Positions 22,830 through 30,175 of a stretch of 30,959 nucleotides of DNA are shown in pieces (position 1 is the first letter of the stretch; every line of letters begins with the position of its first letter). Source of the stretch: an uncultured Alistipes sp. (GTDB lineage Bacteria; Bacteroidota; Bacteroidia; Bacteroidales; Rikenellaceae); contig CAMWIG010000003.1 of assembly GCA_947174295.1 (NCBI GenBank), positions 1-30,959 on the forward strand. Direction: 5' to 3'. The position numbers and the translations under genes were made by a program. The notes under the pieces were generated by a model. It searched no databases, was not told where the DNA came from, and saw nothing but the letters and a program-made list of their open reading frames with translations.

Positions 22830-24779
22830 TCAGAACATCTTGACGAACACCTCGATAGCCTGATACTCCGCCATGCCGAGCTCGTCGTATAGACGCGCCG
22901 TGTTCTGCGTGCGCTCCTCGGCGCGCTGCCAGAATTCGCGCGGGTCGCTGCCCGGGAACGGCATGATGTCCTTCTGCGAGAGGTGGCGGTAGATGGCGTG
23001 ACGCTTCATGATGAGCTCGTCGGGCGACAGGGGCACCGCCATGTCGACCATGCCGAGGTCCCACTCCATCCACGCGCCGCGGTAGAGCCACAGATGGCAG
23101 CGTTTCAACCACTCGTCGTCCTTGACGACCTCCAACGCTTCGAGCACGGCCTCCATGCAGACGCGGTGCGTGCCGTGAGGGTCGGCCAAATCGCCGGCGG
23201 CGTAAATCTGGTCGGGCTGGATGTCGCGCAGCAGTTTGACGATGATGTCGATATCCTTCTCCGTGAGCTGCCCCTTCTTGATACCTCCCGTCTCGTAGAA
23301 CGGCAGATTGAGGAAGTGGGCGTTCGTATCGGGATTCAGACCGAACGAGCGCACCGCAGCACGCGCCTCGGCGCGGCGGATCGACCCTTTGAGGTCGAGC
23401 AGCGGGCGCGGTTCGGGCTCGCCCTTCTTCTTCGAGGCGATGATATCGCGCACCTCGGCCACATGGTCGCCGAAGCCCAGCTCGCGCGAGGTGTCGATGT
23501 TCTGCAACACCACGTCGTCGGCCACGGCCACGTTGCCCGACGTCTCGTAGGCCACGTGCACGTCGTGTCCCTGCTGTACCAGACGGATGAACGTGCCGCC
23601 CATCGAAATCACGTCGTCGTCGGGATGCGGCGAGAATATCACCACGCGTTTCGGGAACGGCTGCGACGGCACCGGGCGCGTCGAGTCGTCGGCATCGGGC
23701 TTGCCGCCCGGCCAGCCGGTGATTGTGTGTTGCAGGTCGTTGAAGACGTCGATATTTATCTTGTCGTAGGTACGGCCCTGCTCCAAAAGTTCGCCGAGCG
23801 AATTTTCGATATAGTCCTTGTACGTAAGTTTCAGAATCGGCTTCTTCACCACGCCGCACAGCCACACCACGGCTTTGCGCACGAACTTGGGAGTCCAGTT
23901 GCACGGGCCGACCAGCCACGGCGTCTGCTCGCGGGTGAGCAGCTGGGCGGCGTTCTCGTCGATAACGACCTCGATGTTGCCGTGCGATTGCAGATGCGAG
24001 GCCGGAACCTGGGTCGAGACATCGCCCTCGACCACGCGCTGAACTATCGAGGCCTTGTCCTCGCCCCAGGCCATGAGAATGATGCGGTCGGCACGCATGA
24101 TGGTGTCGATACCCATGGTGATAGCCATCTTCGGCGTATTCTCCAAACCGAAAAACGCCCCGGACTGAATCTTGCGCGTGTTGTGCGTGAGCTGCACCAG
24201 ACGCGTGCGCGACTTGGCATAGGAGCCCGGCTCGTTGAAGCCGATCTGTCCGTCCTCGCCCACGCCGATAATCATCAGGTCGATTTTGCGGATCGAGTGG
24301 TCGTAGGAGGCGCAGTACTCCGAGATTCGGTTCTTGTCGACCGTGCCGTCGGGGATATGGATATTCTCGGGCTGGATGTCGATATAGTTCAGGAAATCCT
24401 CGTGGATACGGTAGTTGCGGCTCTGCTGCTCGGTCGACTTTATGGGATAGAACTCGTCGAGGCTGTAAACGGCCACGTTGCGGAAGCTCACCTGCCCTGC
24501 CTTGTGACGGCGCACGAGCTCGCGGTAGAGACCCAGCGGCGTGCGGCCCGTCGTAAGACCCAGCACGAACGGCTGCTGCTCCTCGTACACCTCGTTCGAG
24601 CAGTGCGTCTCGTTGAAGGTTCTGATTGCCTTGACTATTAGGTCGGCGACATACTGCACGCCCTGGTATTCGTTGGCATAAACCTGTGTACGAATCTTTT
24701 CGTAACGATGGATGATGTCCCGCGGGGTGGCCTCTTCGATGAGTCCGCCGTCCTTGGGAAGTGAATACTTGTTATTCAT
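22830..24779 (-). CDS. NagB-like / PIG-L (LmbE) deacetylase fusion protein
   Basis: A 649-residue two-domain protein. Residues about 30-300 form a NagB-like isomerase domain: phosphate loop GLTTGRTP (74-81) and Asp108 in SLDEF, but the ring-opening histidine is replaced, GEDGQIGFNEP giving Gln178, while Glu183 is kept. Residues about 375-640 are a PIG-L/LmbE zinc deacetylase domain with HPDDD at 385-389 and a second metal-site histidine in DPHGTHR (535-538). Such fusions are annotated in Bacteroidetes as glucosamine-6-phosphate deaminase. The pairing suggests that the PIG-L half removes an acetyl group from an N-acetylated sugar and the NagB half binds or processes the product; this is inference. 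It starts 2 bases after the CBM9-like gene. Confidence 0.92.
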   Translation of the reverse strand: MNNKYSLPKDGGLIEEATPRDIIHRYEKIRTQVYANEYQGVQYVADLIVKAIRTFNETHCSNEVYEEQQPFVLGLTTGRTPLGLYRELVRRHKAGQVSFRNVAVYSLDEFYPIKSTEQQSRNYRIHEDFLNYIDIQPENIHIPDGTVDKNRISEYCASYDHSIRKIDLMIIGVGEDGQIGFNEPGSYAKSRTRLVQLTHNTRKIQSGAFFGLENTPKMAITMGIDTIMRADRIILMAWGEDKASIVQRVVEGDVSTQVPASHLQSHGNIEVVIDENAAQLLTREQTPWLVGPCNWTPKFVRKAVVWLCGVVKKPILKLTYKDYIENSLGELLEQGRTYDKINIDVFNDLQHTITGWPGGKPDADDSTRPVPSQPFPKRVVIFSPHPDDDVISMGGTFIRLVQQGHDVHVAYETSGNVAVADDVVLQNIDTSRELGFGDHVAEVRDIIASKKKGEPEPRPLLDLKGSIRRAEARAAVRSFGLNPDTNAHFLNLPFYETGGIKKGQLTEKDIDIIVKLLRDIQPDQIYAAGDLADPHGTHRVCMEAVLEALEVVKDDEWLKRCHLWLYRGAWMEWDLGMVDMAVPLSPDELIMKRHAIYRHLSQKDIMPFPGSDPREFWQRAEERTQNTARLYDELGMAEYQAIEVFVKMF

Positions 24780-24781
24780 AA

Positions 24782-25423
24782 TTATGGTTTAAGTTTAAAG
24801 TGTCCGAAAAATTGCGGAAGGTGGAAATTCGGCGCCGGGGCGTCGATGGGTCTCCACGACAGGAAGTGAGGCTTCGACAGAGCATCGCCGCACTTGTAGA
24901 GATTCACGCGCAGCTCCGCACCGTCCCACGTCTTCAAGTCGTGGCGGAAGAGCGCCGAGGGCGGAATCAGCAGCGTCACCGACCAGCGGTTGTCGCCCGC
25001 ACGCTCCTCGAACGGCTCGGGCGGCAGCGTCGCCAGACGCTTCACTCCCGCCAGCACCTCGGCCGACGCATGTTCGGGCTCGCGGCCGGGGGCCCGGAAG
25101 CCGAGCAGCATGCGGCCGATGCACGTAGTCTCGAAATTGTAGTATCCGCCCTCGTCGGGGGCCGCGAAGAACTCTACGCAAGAATCCGTCCACACCTGGC
25201 CGTTATCCTCGGCGACACGTGCCGCCGTGACCTGCTCGCGGACGTCGAAACGAATCACGAGACGGTCGCCCGTGTGGAATGCCCTGAACGCGACTTCGGG
25301 CGCATAGGGATACTGCTCCGGCCAGTTGCAGCACGCAATCGGCTCCGGCGCGAGCGTCGAGAAGGCCTCGTTCAAGGCCGCCGGGTCGTCTATGTCGACC
25401 GATATCTTGCGAATCTCCATCAT
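24782..25423 (-). CDS. CBM9-like carbohydrate-binding protein
   Basis: A protein of about 213 residues with the CBM9-like beta-sandwich fold. Visible family stretches are PYAPEVAFRAFHTGDRLVI, VWTDSCVEFFAAPDEGGYYN, NFETTCIGRMLLGF and DGAELRVNLYKCGD. There is no signal peptide from the chosen start, so it seems to be cytoplasmic or exported by an unrecognised route; relatives are annotated only as carbohydrate-binding family 9-like. The frame extends 23 codons further upstream inside the kinase gene, but the start ATG at 25423 overlaps the kinase stop as ATGA, a sign of translational coupling; a second ATG at 25420 follows directly. The next gene starts 2 bases after its stop. It may bind an amino-sugar intermediate, which is a guess from context. 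Confidence 0.82.
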   Translation of the reverse strand: MMEIRKISVDIDDPAALNEAFSTLAPEPIACCNWPEQYPYAPEVAFRAFHTGDRLVIRFDVREQVTAARVAEDNGQVWTDSCVEFFAAPDEGGYYNFETTCIGRMLLGFRAPGREPEHASAEVLAGVKRLATLPPEPFEERAGDNRWSVTLLIPPSALFRHDLKTWDGAELRVNLYKCGDALSKPHFLSWRPIDAPAPNFHLPQFFGHFKLKP

Positions 25424-26520
25424 CCGAGGTATTTTGCAGCCGTTTCGCTTACGATGCGGCACATATCTTCGTACTGCTCCTCCATGCTGCACAGCAGCCT
25501 GTACTGGGCATGCGTGCGCACCAGATTATGGTCGGGCGACTTGATTTTGTAGTAGGTGTCGCCGTCGATGTAGTCCATCAGGAAGCGCAGCACCTGCTCG
25601 AAAGTTATGTAACGCGCCGAGAATGCCAGCCATTCCAGCTCCGAAGGGCTGAGCGTCGCAGCTCGCTGCGACAGATAGCCGTCGGCATAGGCCGCGAACA
25701 TTCCGAGCGACAGCCCCACGCGGGCGAGGTCGCGATCGTCCTCGTCGCCCGTGTTGGCATAGGTCCGTATCGCATCGCCGAAGTCGTTGAGCGCCGTAGC
25801 CGGCATGACCGTATCGAGGTCGATGACGCACAGCACGCGCTCCTGACGGTCGAACAATATATTGTTGATTTTGGTATCGTTGTGCGTCACGCGCGTGGGA
25901 ATCGTGCCGTCCTCGACCTTCGACCAGAACGACATCATCTCTTCGCGGCGCGACTCTATCCATGCAATCTCCGCGGTCAGCGACCCGACGCGGCCGGCGG
26001 CATCGCGCGACACCGACGCATCCCACTGCTCGAAGCGGTGGCGCATGTTGTGGAATCCCTTTATCGTCTCAGACAGCGGCTCGTCGAAGTCGGCCAGCTG
26101 GGCCTGAAACTTGCCGATGCCCACACCGCCCATGCGCGCGAGCTTCTCGGTGTCGGCACGGTTGTATGCCACCGTATCGGAGATGAATATCGTAACGGCC
26201 CAATACTCGCCTTCGGCGTCCATGAAGCAGAGCTCTCCGTCGAGTGTCGGCACGACGGTCATGACCTCGCGCAGGGTGTCGCCGCCTGCGGCCTCGACAC
26301 CGCGGCGGATGTGGTCGGTGACCTTGCGGATGTTCTCCATCATGGCCGGAACATCAGGGAAGATGCGCTTGTTCTTGCGTTGGAGGATGTAGTCCGGCGC
26401 TCCGCCCTCGGTGCGGACGATGAAGGTGTCGTTGATAAACCCGTCGCCCAACGTCTCGATGCCCTTCACGGGCGCCGAGAGTGCGAAACGGGATGCGATG
26501 AAATTCAAGTCGGTCGTCAT
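25420..26520 (-). CDS. APH-family phosphotransferase, probable N-acetylhexosamine kinase
   Basis: A 366-residue kinase-fold protein of the aminoglycoside phosphotransferase superfamily. The catalytic loop HNDTKINN is at residues 213-220 and the metal-binding DLD at 234-236, with a GDGFINDTF glycine loop near residue 25. Sequence style and length resemble N-acetylhexosamine 1-kinases (NahK) more than antibiotic kinases, and the gene heads an operon with two NagB-type genes, so sugar phosphorylation is the likely role. GlcNAc or GalNAc 1- or 6-phosphorylation cannot be separated by eye. I chose the ATG at 26520 rather than the one at 26562 because the fold starts soon after it. The CBM9-like gene overlaps its stop codon. 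Confidence 0.87.
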   Translation of the reverse strand: MTTDLNFIASRFALSAPVKGIETLGDGFINDTFIVRTEGGAPDYILQRKNKRIFPDVPAMMENIRKVTDHIRRGVEAAGGDTLREVMTVVPTLDGELCFMDAEGEYWAVTIFISDTVAYNRADTEKLARMGGVGIGKFQAQLADFDEPLSETIKGFHNMRHRFEQWDASVSRDAAGRVGSLTAEIAWIESRREEMMSFWSKVEDGTIPTRVTHNDTKINNILFDRQERVLCVIDLDTVMPATALNDFGDAIRTYANTGDEDDRDLARVGLSLGMFAAYADGYLSQRAATLSPSELEWLAFSARYITFEQVLRFLMDYIDGDTYYKIKSPDHNLVRTHAQYRLLCSMEEQYEDMCRIVSETAAKYLG

Positions 26521-26610
26521 AGGATCTGGTTTTAGGTTTTCGCGACATCGGAAGTTTCGCACGTAGAGGCAACGCTCCGAAATCGTATTTTTTCATGCGA
26601 AGAGACCGAT

Positions 26611-26652
26611 GCGAACCGCACCGGCGAGAATATCTCCGGCGGCAGGCTTCGC
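26611..26652 (-). other. Structured 5' leader of the amino-sugar operon
   Basis: The leader from the promoter to the kinase ATG is about 177 bases long, far longer than others here. An imperfect hairpin pairs 26652-26636 with 26624-26611 (GCGAA/TTCGC outer, CCGG/CCGG inner). The hairpin lies inside a possible 30-codon frame (26685-26593) whose stop overlaps an ATG of another frame that runs into the kinase gene. The remaining 26521-26854 interval holds no other gene. Confidence 0.4.
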
Positions 26653-26702
26653 ATGGCACACATTCGCGGCAAGTCTATTTTCCATTGCTTTTTTTCGCAC
26701 CG

Positions 26703-26734
26703 TAAAGTTATTAAAAATCCGTCGGACATGCAAA
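26703..26734 (-). promoter_or_regulatory. Promoter of the amino-sugar operon
   Basis: Minus-strand TTTG (26734-26731), 20 bases, then TAACTTTA (26710-26703), one mismatch from TAnnTTTG. Transcription would start near 26697 and continue through the kinase, CBM9-like, fusion and nagB genes to the terminator at 21838-21890. Confidence 0.7.
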
Positions 26735-26747
26735 AAAAAACAGCCCC

Positions 26748-26826
26748 AAAAAAAAGAGCTCGCACCGCTACGCGAAACGGCCGGTCCTTACGCAGAAAGG
26801 CCGGCCGCCGAGCATGATACGAGCTA
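26748..26826 (-). terminator. Terminator after the glucosaminidase/LysM gene
   Basis: On the minus strand an outer stem AGCTCG/CGAGCT encloses a GC-rich hairpin (CGGCCGG paired with CCGGCCG) and is followed by CTTTTTTTT. A second T-run lies a few bases on. It stops transcription from the gene ending at 26855 just before the amino-sugar promoter. Confidence 0.75.
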
Positions 26827-26854
26827 ACCCGTGCGAAGATGCGCCGACGTGCGG

Positions 26855-27865
26855 CTATTTTATTCTCAGCCGGTCGCCCTTCGATATCGGCGAGTCGGGT
26901 TTCAGCCGGTTCATCCTGGCCAGCGAACGCAGCTGTACGCCGTACGACTGAGCCACCGAGCGGAGCGTCTCGCCTTCGAGCGCGACGTGGAAGTGCATGT
27001 TGCCGTCCCACTGCCGCCGCTTCTTCTGGATGAACACCACCTCGCCCTTCGCGGGCTCGTCGCCGGCGCGGCGGTCGTTGAAGCGGCGCAGATTCTTGGC
27101 CGACAGACGGAATATGGACCCTATCGACGCATAGGTGTCGCCCTCCTTGGCCGTGACGTAGAACAGCCCGTTCGAGCGGTAGATGTTGTACCCCTGGCGG
27201 GCGTTAATCGTCACCCGATAGTCGTCGGGGTCGATGCGGTCGGTCTCGGCTACGCTGCCCACGGAGCTGTTGTCGGCGAACCACGTCTCCTCGCGGCCGC
27301 TCGTCTGCGAAGCGTATAGACGCAGTCCGTCGTCGCTGTCGAGCAGGTAGAGACGGCTCTCCTCGATGATTCGTATCAGACGCTCGGCATAGTCCGGGGC
27401 CGTGGCGTACCCGGCGGCTTTCAGTCCGCGCGCCCAGCTGCGGTAGTCGGTGGGCGAATAGGCGAACAGCGAGTCGTAGCGGCTCTGCGAGTCGAGAAAC
27501 TCAGCATGGTCGGCATACGACGACTCCACGTCGGGATACTTGCGGAAGCACTCGCCGCGCTCGTCGTCGTCGTGATATACGCGCTCGCCCGTCCAGTTAC
27601 GCTTGCACTTGATTCCGAAGTGGTTGTTCGACGACAGCGAAAGGGTCGAGTTGCCGCAGTCGGATTCGAGAATACCCTGCGCCATGGTGATGCTGGCCGG
27701 AATTCCGTAGCGCTCCATGTGGGCCACGGCAATGCGTTTGTAGCGGTCGATATACTCCTCGCGCGTCATTCGCGCCCGCTTCTGCGCGGCGGCCGTCGCG
27801 CAGACGATGACCGCCAAAAGGAGGGCCGATATTGCTTTTCTGTAAAAAATCATTATTTTTGTCAT
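26855..27865 (-). CDS. Secreted glucosaminidase with two LysM repeats
   Basis: A 336-residue exported peptidoglycan hydrolase. A signal peptide (about 1-27, cut after ATAAA) leads into a glucosaminidase (Flg_J-type) domain at about 35-175, with the catalytic glutamate at residue 67 in GILESDCGNS and NHFGIKCK just beyond. Two LysM repeats follow, about 234-280 (FYVTAKEGDTYASIGSIF) and 291-335 (FHVALEGETLRSVAQSYGV), which bind GlcNAc-containing glycan. It is a single gene with its own promoter and terminator. An in-frame ATG at 27853, four codons in, is an alternative start. The likely role is septum splitting or wall turnover; its GlcNAc product links loosely to the neighbouring amino-sugar genes. 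Confidence 0.94.
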   Translation of the reverse strand: MTKIMIFYRKAISALLLAVIVCATAAAQKRARMTREEYIDRYKRIAVAHMERYGIPASITMAQGILESDCGNSTLSLSSNNHFGIKCKRNWTGERVYHDDDERGECFRKYPDVESSYADHAEFLDSQSRYDSLFAYSPTDYRSWARGLKAAGYATAPDYAERLIRIIEESRLYLLDSDDGLRLYASQTSGREETWFADNSSVGSVAETDRIDPDDYRVTINARQGYNIYRSNGLFYVTAKEGDTYASIGSIFRLSAKNLRRFNDRRAGDEPAKGEVVFIQKKRRQWDGNMHFHVALEGETLRSVAQSYGVQLRSLARMNRLKPDSPISKGDRLRIK

Positions 27866-27885
27866 GTCTTTGTGACACGTATGCG

Positions 27886-27917
27886 CAAAGATATGACTTT
27901 ATCGGCAATTTAACAAC
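27886..27917 (-). promoter_or_regulatory. Promoter of the glucosaminidase/LysM gene
   Basis: Minus-strand GTTG (27917-27914), 20 bases, then TATCTTTG (27893-27886). The -7 element is perfect and the -33 matches three of four. Transcription would start near 27880, about 15 bases before the first ATG. Confidence 0.7.
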
Positions 27918-27977
27918 ACGTTTTTCGGAACCGCTGCGCGGCGAGGCCGACCGCCGCCGTTCCGCCCCGACACTGAT

Positions 27978-28694
27978 ATGAACAAACTGCATGTAATAAC
28001 CCCCGTCAAGGATTCGATAGACTCCACCATGGAGACCGTGCGTGCCGTCATGGCATCGCGCATCGACGTGCCGTTCACCTATACCGTCTACAACGATTTC
28101 AGCACCCCCGAAAATACGGCCCGGCTGCGCGCCGCCGCCGAGGAGTACGGATTCCGGCTGGTGAATCTCGAAGAGCTGACCTCGCACCCGTCGCCGAACT
28201 ACCTTCTGGTGTTGCAGACGGCCCGCCGCGAGGCTCTGGCCGACGACGCAGGGCTGCTCATCGTCGAGAGCGACGTCACGGTGCGCCCGTGGACGTTGCA
28301 GGCGCTGTTCGACGGAGCGGCCGCCCGCGAAGACTGCGGCATCGCGGCGTCGGTGACCATCGACGACCGGGGGAGCATAAACTACCCCTACGTTCACGCC
28401 CGCGGCAGCGAAAACCGCGCATTCGTCACCAGGAAGCATTGCAGTTTCTGCTGTTCGTTGCTCACGCCCGAGCTCATGCGCCGCTTCGACTTCGGGGAGC
28501 TCGATCCGTCGAAGAACTGGTTCGACGTGACCATCTCGCACGAAGCCGCGGCCCGCGGTCTGAAAAACTATCTCTTCACCGACCTGCCCGTCGTGCACCA
28601 CCCCCACGCCAGCCGTCCGTGGAAACAGCTCAAATATACGAATCCGCTGAAATACTACTGGTTGAAATACACCCGGGGATTGGATAAAATATGA
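27978..28694 (+). CDS. Glycosyltransferase-like protein (GT-A fold)
   Basis: A 238-residue protein with a GT2-like start, MNKLHVITPVKDSIDSTMET, then YTVYNDFSTPENTARLRAAA (about 35-54) and the metal-site-like LLIVESDVTV with ESD at 97-99 in place of a plain DxD. NWFDVTISHEAAARGLKNYL (about 180-200) resembles the acceptor half. There is no membrane segment. It looks like a small cytoplasmic glycosyltransferase of envelope polysaccharide or lipid A-core assembly. It overlaps the next gene by four bases (ATGA), so the two are made together. Donor and acceptor sugars are unknown. Confidence 0.82.
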   Translation: MNKLHVITPVKDSIDSTMETVRAVMASRIDVPFTYTVYNDFSTPENTARLRAAAEEYGFRLVNLEELTSHPSPNYLLVLQTARREALADDAGLLIVESDVTVRPWTLQALFDGAAAREDCGIAASVTIDDRGSINYPYVHARGSENRAFVTRKHCSFCCSLLTPELMRRFDFGELDPSKNWFDVTISHEAAARGLKNYLFTDLPVVHHPHASRPWKQLKYTNPLKYYWLKYTRGLDKI

Positions 28695-30175
28695 ACCGAA
28701 CCATGACAGAACCTTTGGTATCCGTAGTCGTCCCGGTCTACGACATGGAGCGTTTCATCGCCGAGACGCTCGACTCGGTGCTCGCCTCCGACTATCCGAA
28801 TTTCGAGGTCGTGGTCGTCGACGACGGTTCGACCGACGGTTCGGCCGCCATACTCGACCGCTACGCGGCCCGCGACTCCCGCATCCGGGTGCTCCGGCAG
28901 CCGAACGGCGGAGTGTGCCGCGCCCGCAACCACGCCGTGAGCGAGGCCCGCGGAGAGTTCATCCTGCCCGTCGACTCCGACGACCGCATCTCGCCGACGG
29001 TCATCTCCGACGCCGTGGCCGTCATGGAGGCCGACCCGGACGTGCGCGTGGTCGTCCCGCGCGCCGAGTTCTTCGGCGACCGCACGGGCGAATGGCATCT
29101 GCCCGACTACTCGCCCGAGCTGCTCGCACGCAAGAACATGATTCCCATCTCGGCGCTCTACCGGCGCGAGGACTGGGTGCGCGTGGGCGGCTACTGCGAG
29201 GATACGGTGGCCCGCGAGGACTGGATATTCTGGATTTCGGTGCTCGCCGACGGCGGCCGGGTCGTGCGCCTGCCCGAAACGGGCCTCTACTACCGCGTCC
29301 GCGAAGGGTCGAAGCGCAAGTCCGACCGCAAGCTCAAACGCAAGGTCATCGAGGTGCTCAACCGCCGCAACCCCGAGTTTTTCGAACGCTGCCTGGGCGG
29401 GCCGCTGCGCTATCGCCGCACGTGGTCGCGCATGCTGAACCGGCTCTACCGGCTGCTGCACCCGCGCCGCGTCTTCATCGGCGGGCGCTATTCCGCGTTG
29501 GAGTATTTCGTGCGCACGCTTCCCGCGCACTTCCGCAACGGCGACGGCCGCGCCATACACCTCGGCCGCAACGAACTCCGCGAATTCGAGGTCGCCGGCA
29601 CCGAATATGTCGTGAAGTCGTTCCGCAAACCCAACATCATCAACCGCATAGTCTACGGATTGTTCCGCTCGTCGAAGGCGCAGCGCTCCTACGAAAACGC
29701 CGAGCTGCTTCTGAGCCGCGGCATCGGCACCCCCGAACCCGTGGCATGGATGACCGAGCGCTGCGGCCTGTTCTTCACGCGCAGCTACTACGTCTGCCGC
29801 AAGTCCGAGTGCCCGCACACCTACGTCGACCTCATCGGCGGCGGGTTTCCGCAGCAGGAGGAGTACCTGCGCGCCATAGCCCGCACCACGGCGGCGCTGC
29901 ACGAGCTCGGGCTGCTGCACAAGGACTACTCGCGCGGCAACATTCTCTTCGGACGCACGGCCGACGGCTCGGTGCGTGTCGAAATCGTCGACCTGAACCG
30001 CATATATAAATATAAGAGTATCGACATCGTCCGCGGCTGCGCCAACTTCGCCGAGCGGCTGCCGGCCACCGACAGCATGCGCGCCGTCATGGCCGAGGAG
30101 TACGCCCGCACCCGCGGCTTCGACCCCGCCGAATGTCTGCGACTGATGTTTCGCTACAACGTCGAAAAGAAATAA
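28691..30175 (+). CDS. GT2 glycosyltransferase fused to a WaaP/InaA-like kinase domain
   Basis: A 494-residue two-domain protein. Residues about 8-235 are a GT2 glycosyltransferase: SVVVPVYDMERF, VVVDDGSTDG (DDGS at 44-47), DSDD at 95-98 and REDW at 175-178. Residues about 290-490 look like a lipopolysaccharide kinase of the WaaP/KdkA/InaA type: VVKSF with Lys309, the catalytic loop HKDYSRGN at 410-417 and VDLNR with the metal-binding Asp434. Together they suggest one enzyme that adds a sugar and phosphorylates it or its neighbour, probably in the LPS core. The start at 28691 overlaps the upstream stop as ATGA; an ATG at 28703 is possible. The domain calls are firm, while the combined function is inference. 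Confidence 0.9.
   Translation: MNRTMTEPLVSVVVPVYDMERFIAETLDSVLASDYPNFEVVVVDDGSTDGSAAILDRYAARDSRIRVLRQPNGGVCRARNHAVSEARGEFILPVDSDDRISPTVISDAVAVMEADPDVRVVVPRAEFFGDRTGEWHLPDYSPELLARKNMIPISALYRREDWVRVGGYCEDTVAREDWIFWISVLADGGRVVRLPETGLYYRVREGSKRKSDRKLKRKVIEVLNRRNPEFFERCLGGPLRYRRTWSRMLNRLYRLLHPRRVFIGGRYSALEYFVRTLPAHFRNGDGRAIHLGRNELREFEVAGTEYVVKSFRKPNIINRIVYGLFRSSKAQRSYENAELLLSRGIGTPEPVAWMTERCGLFFTRSYYVCRKSECPHTYVDLIGGGFPQQEEYLRAIARTTAALHELGLLHKDYSRGNILFGRTADGSVRVEIVDLNRIYKYKSIDIVRGCANFAERLPATDSMRAVMAEEYARTRGFDPAECLRLMFRYNVEKK

Noticed and set aside
25420..26520. An antibiotic-resistance aminoglycoside kinase
   Set aside because: The fold is shared, but sequence style and operon partners point to sugar phosphorylation; nothing suggests a resistance role.
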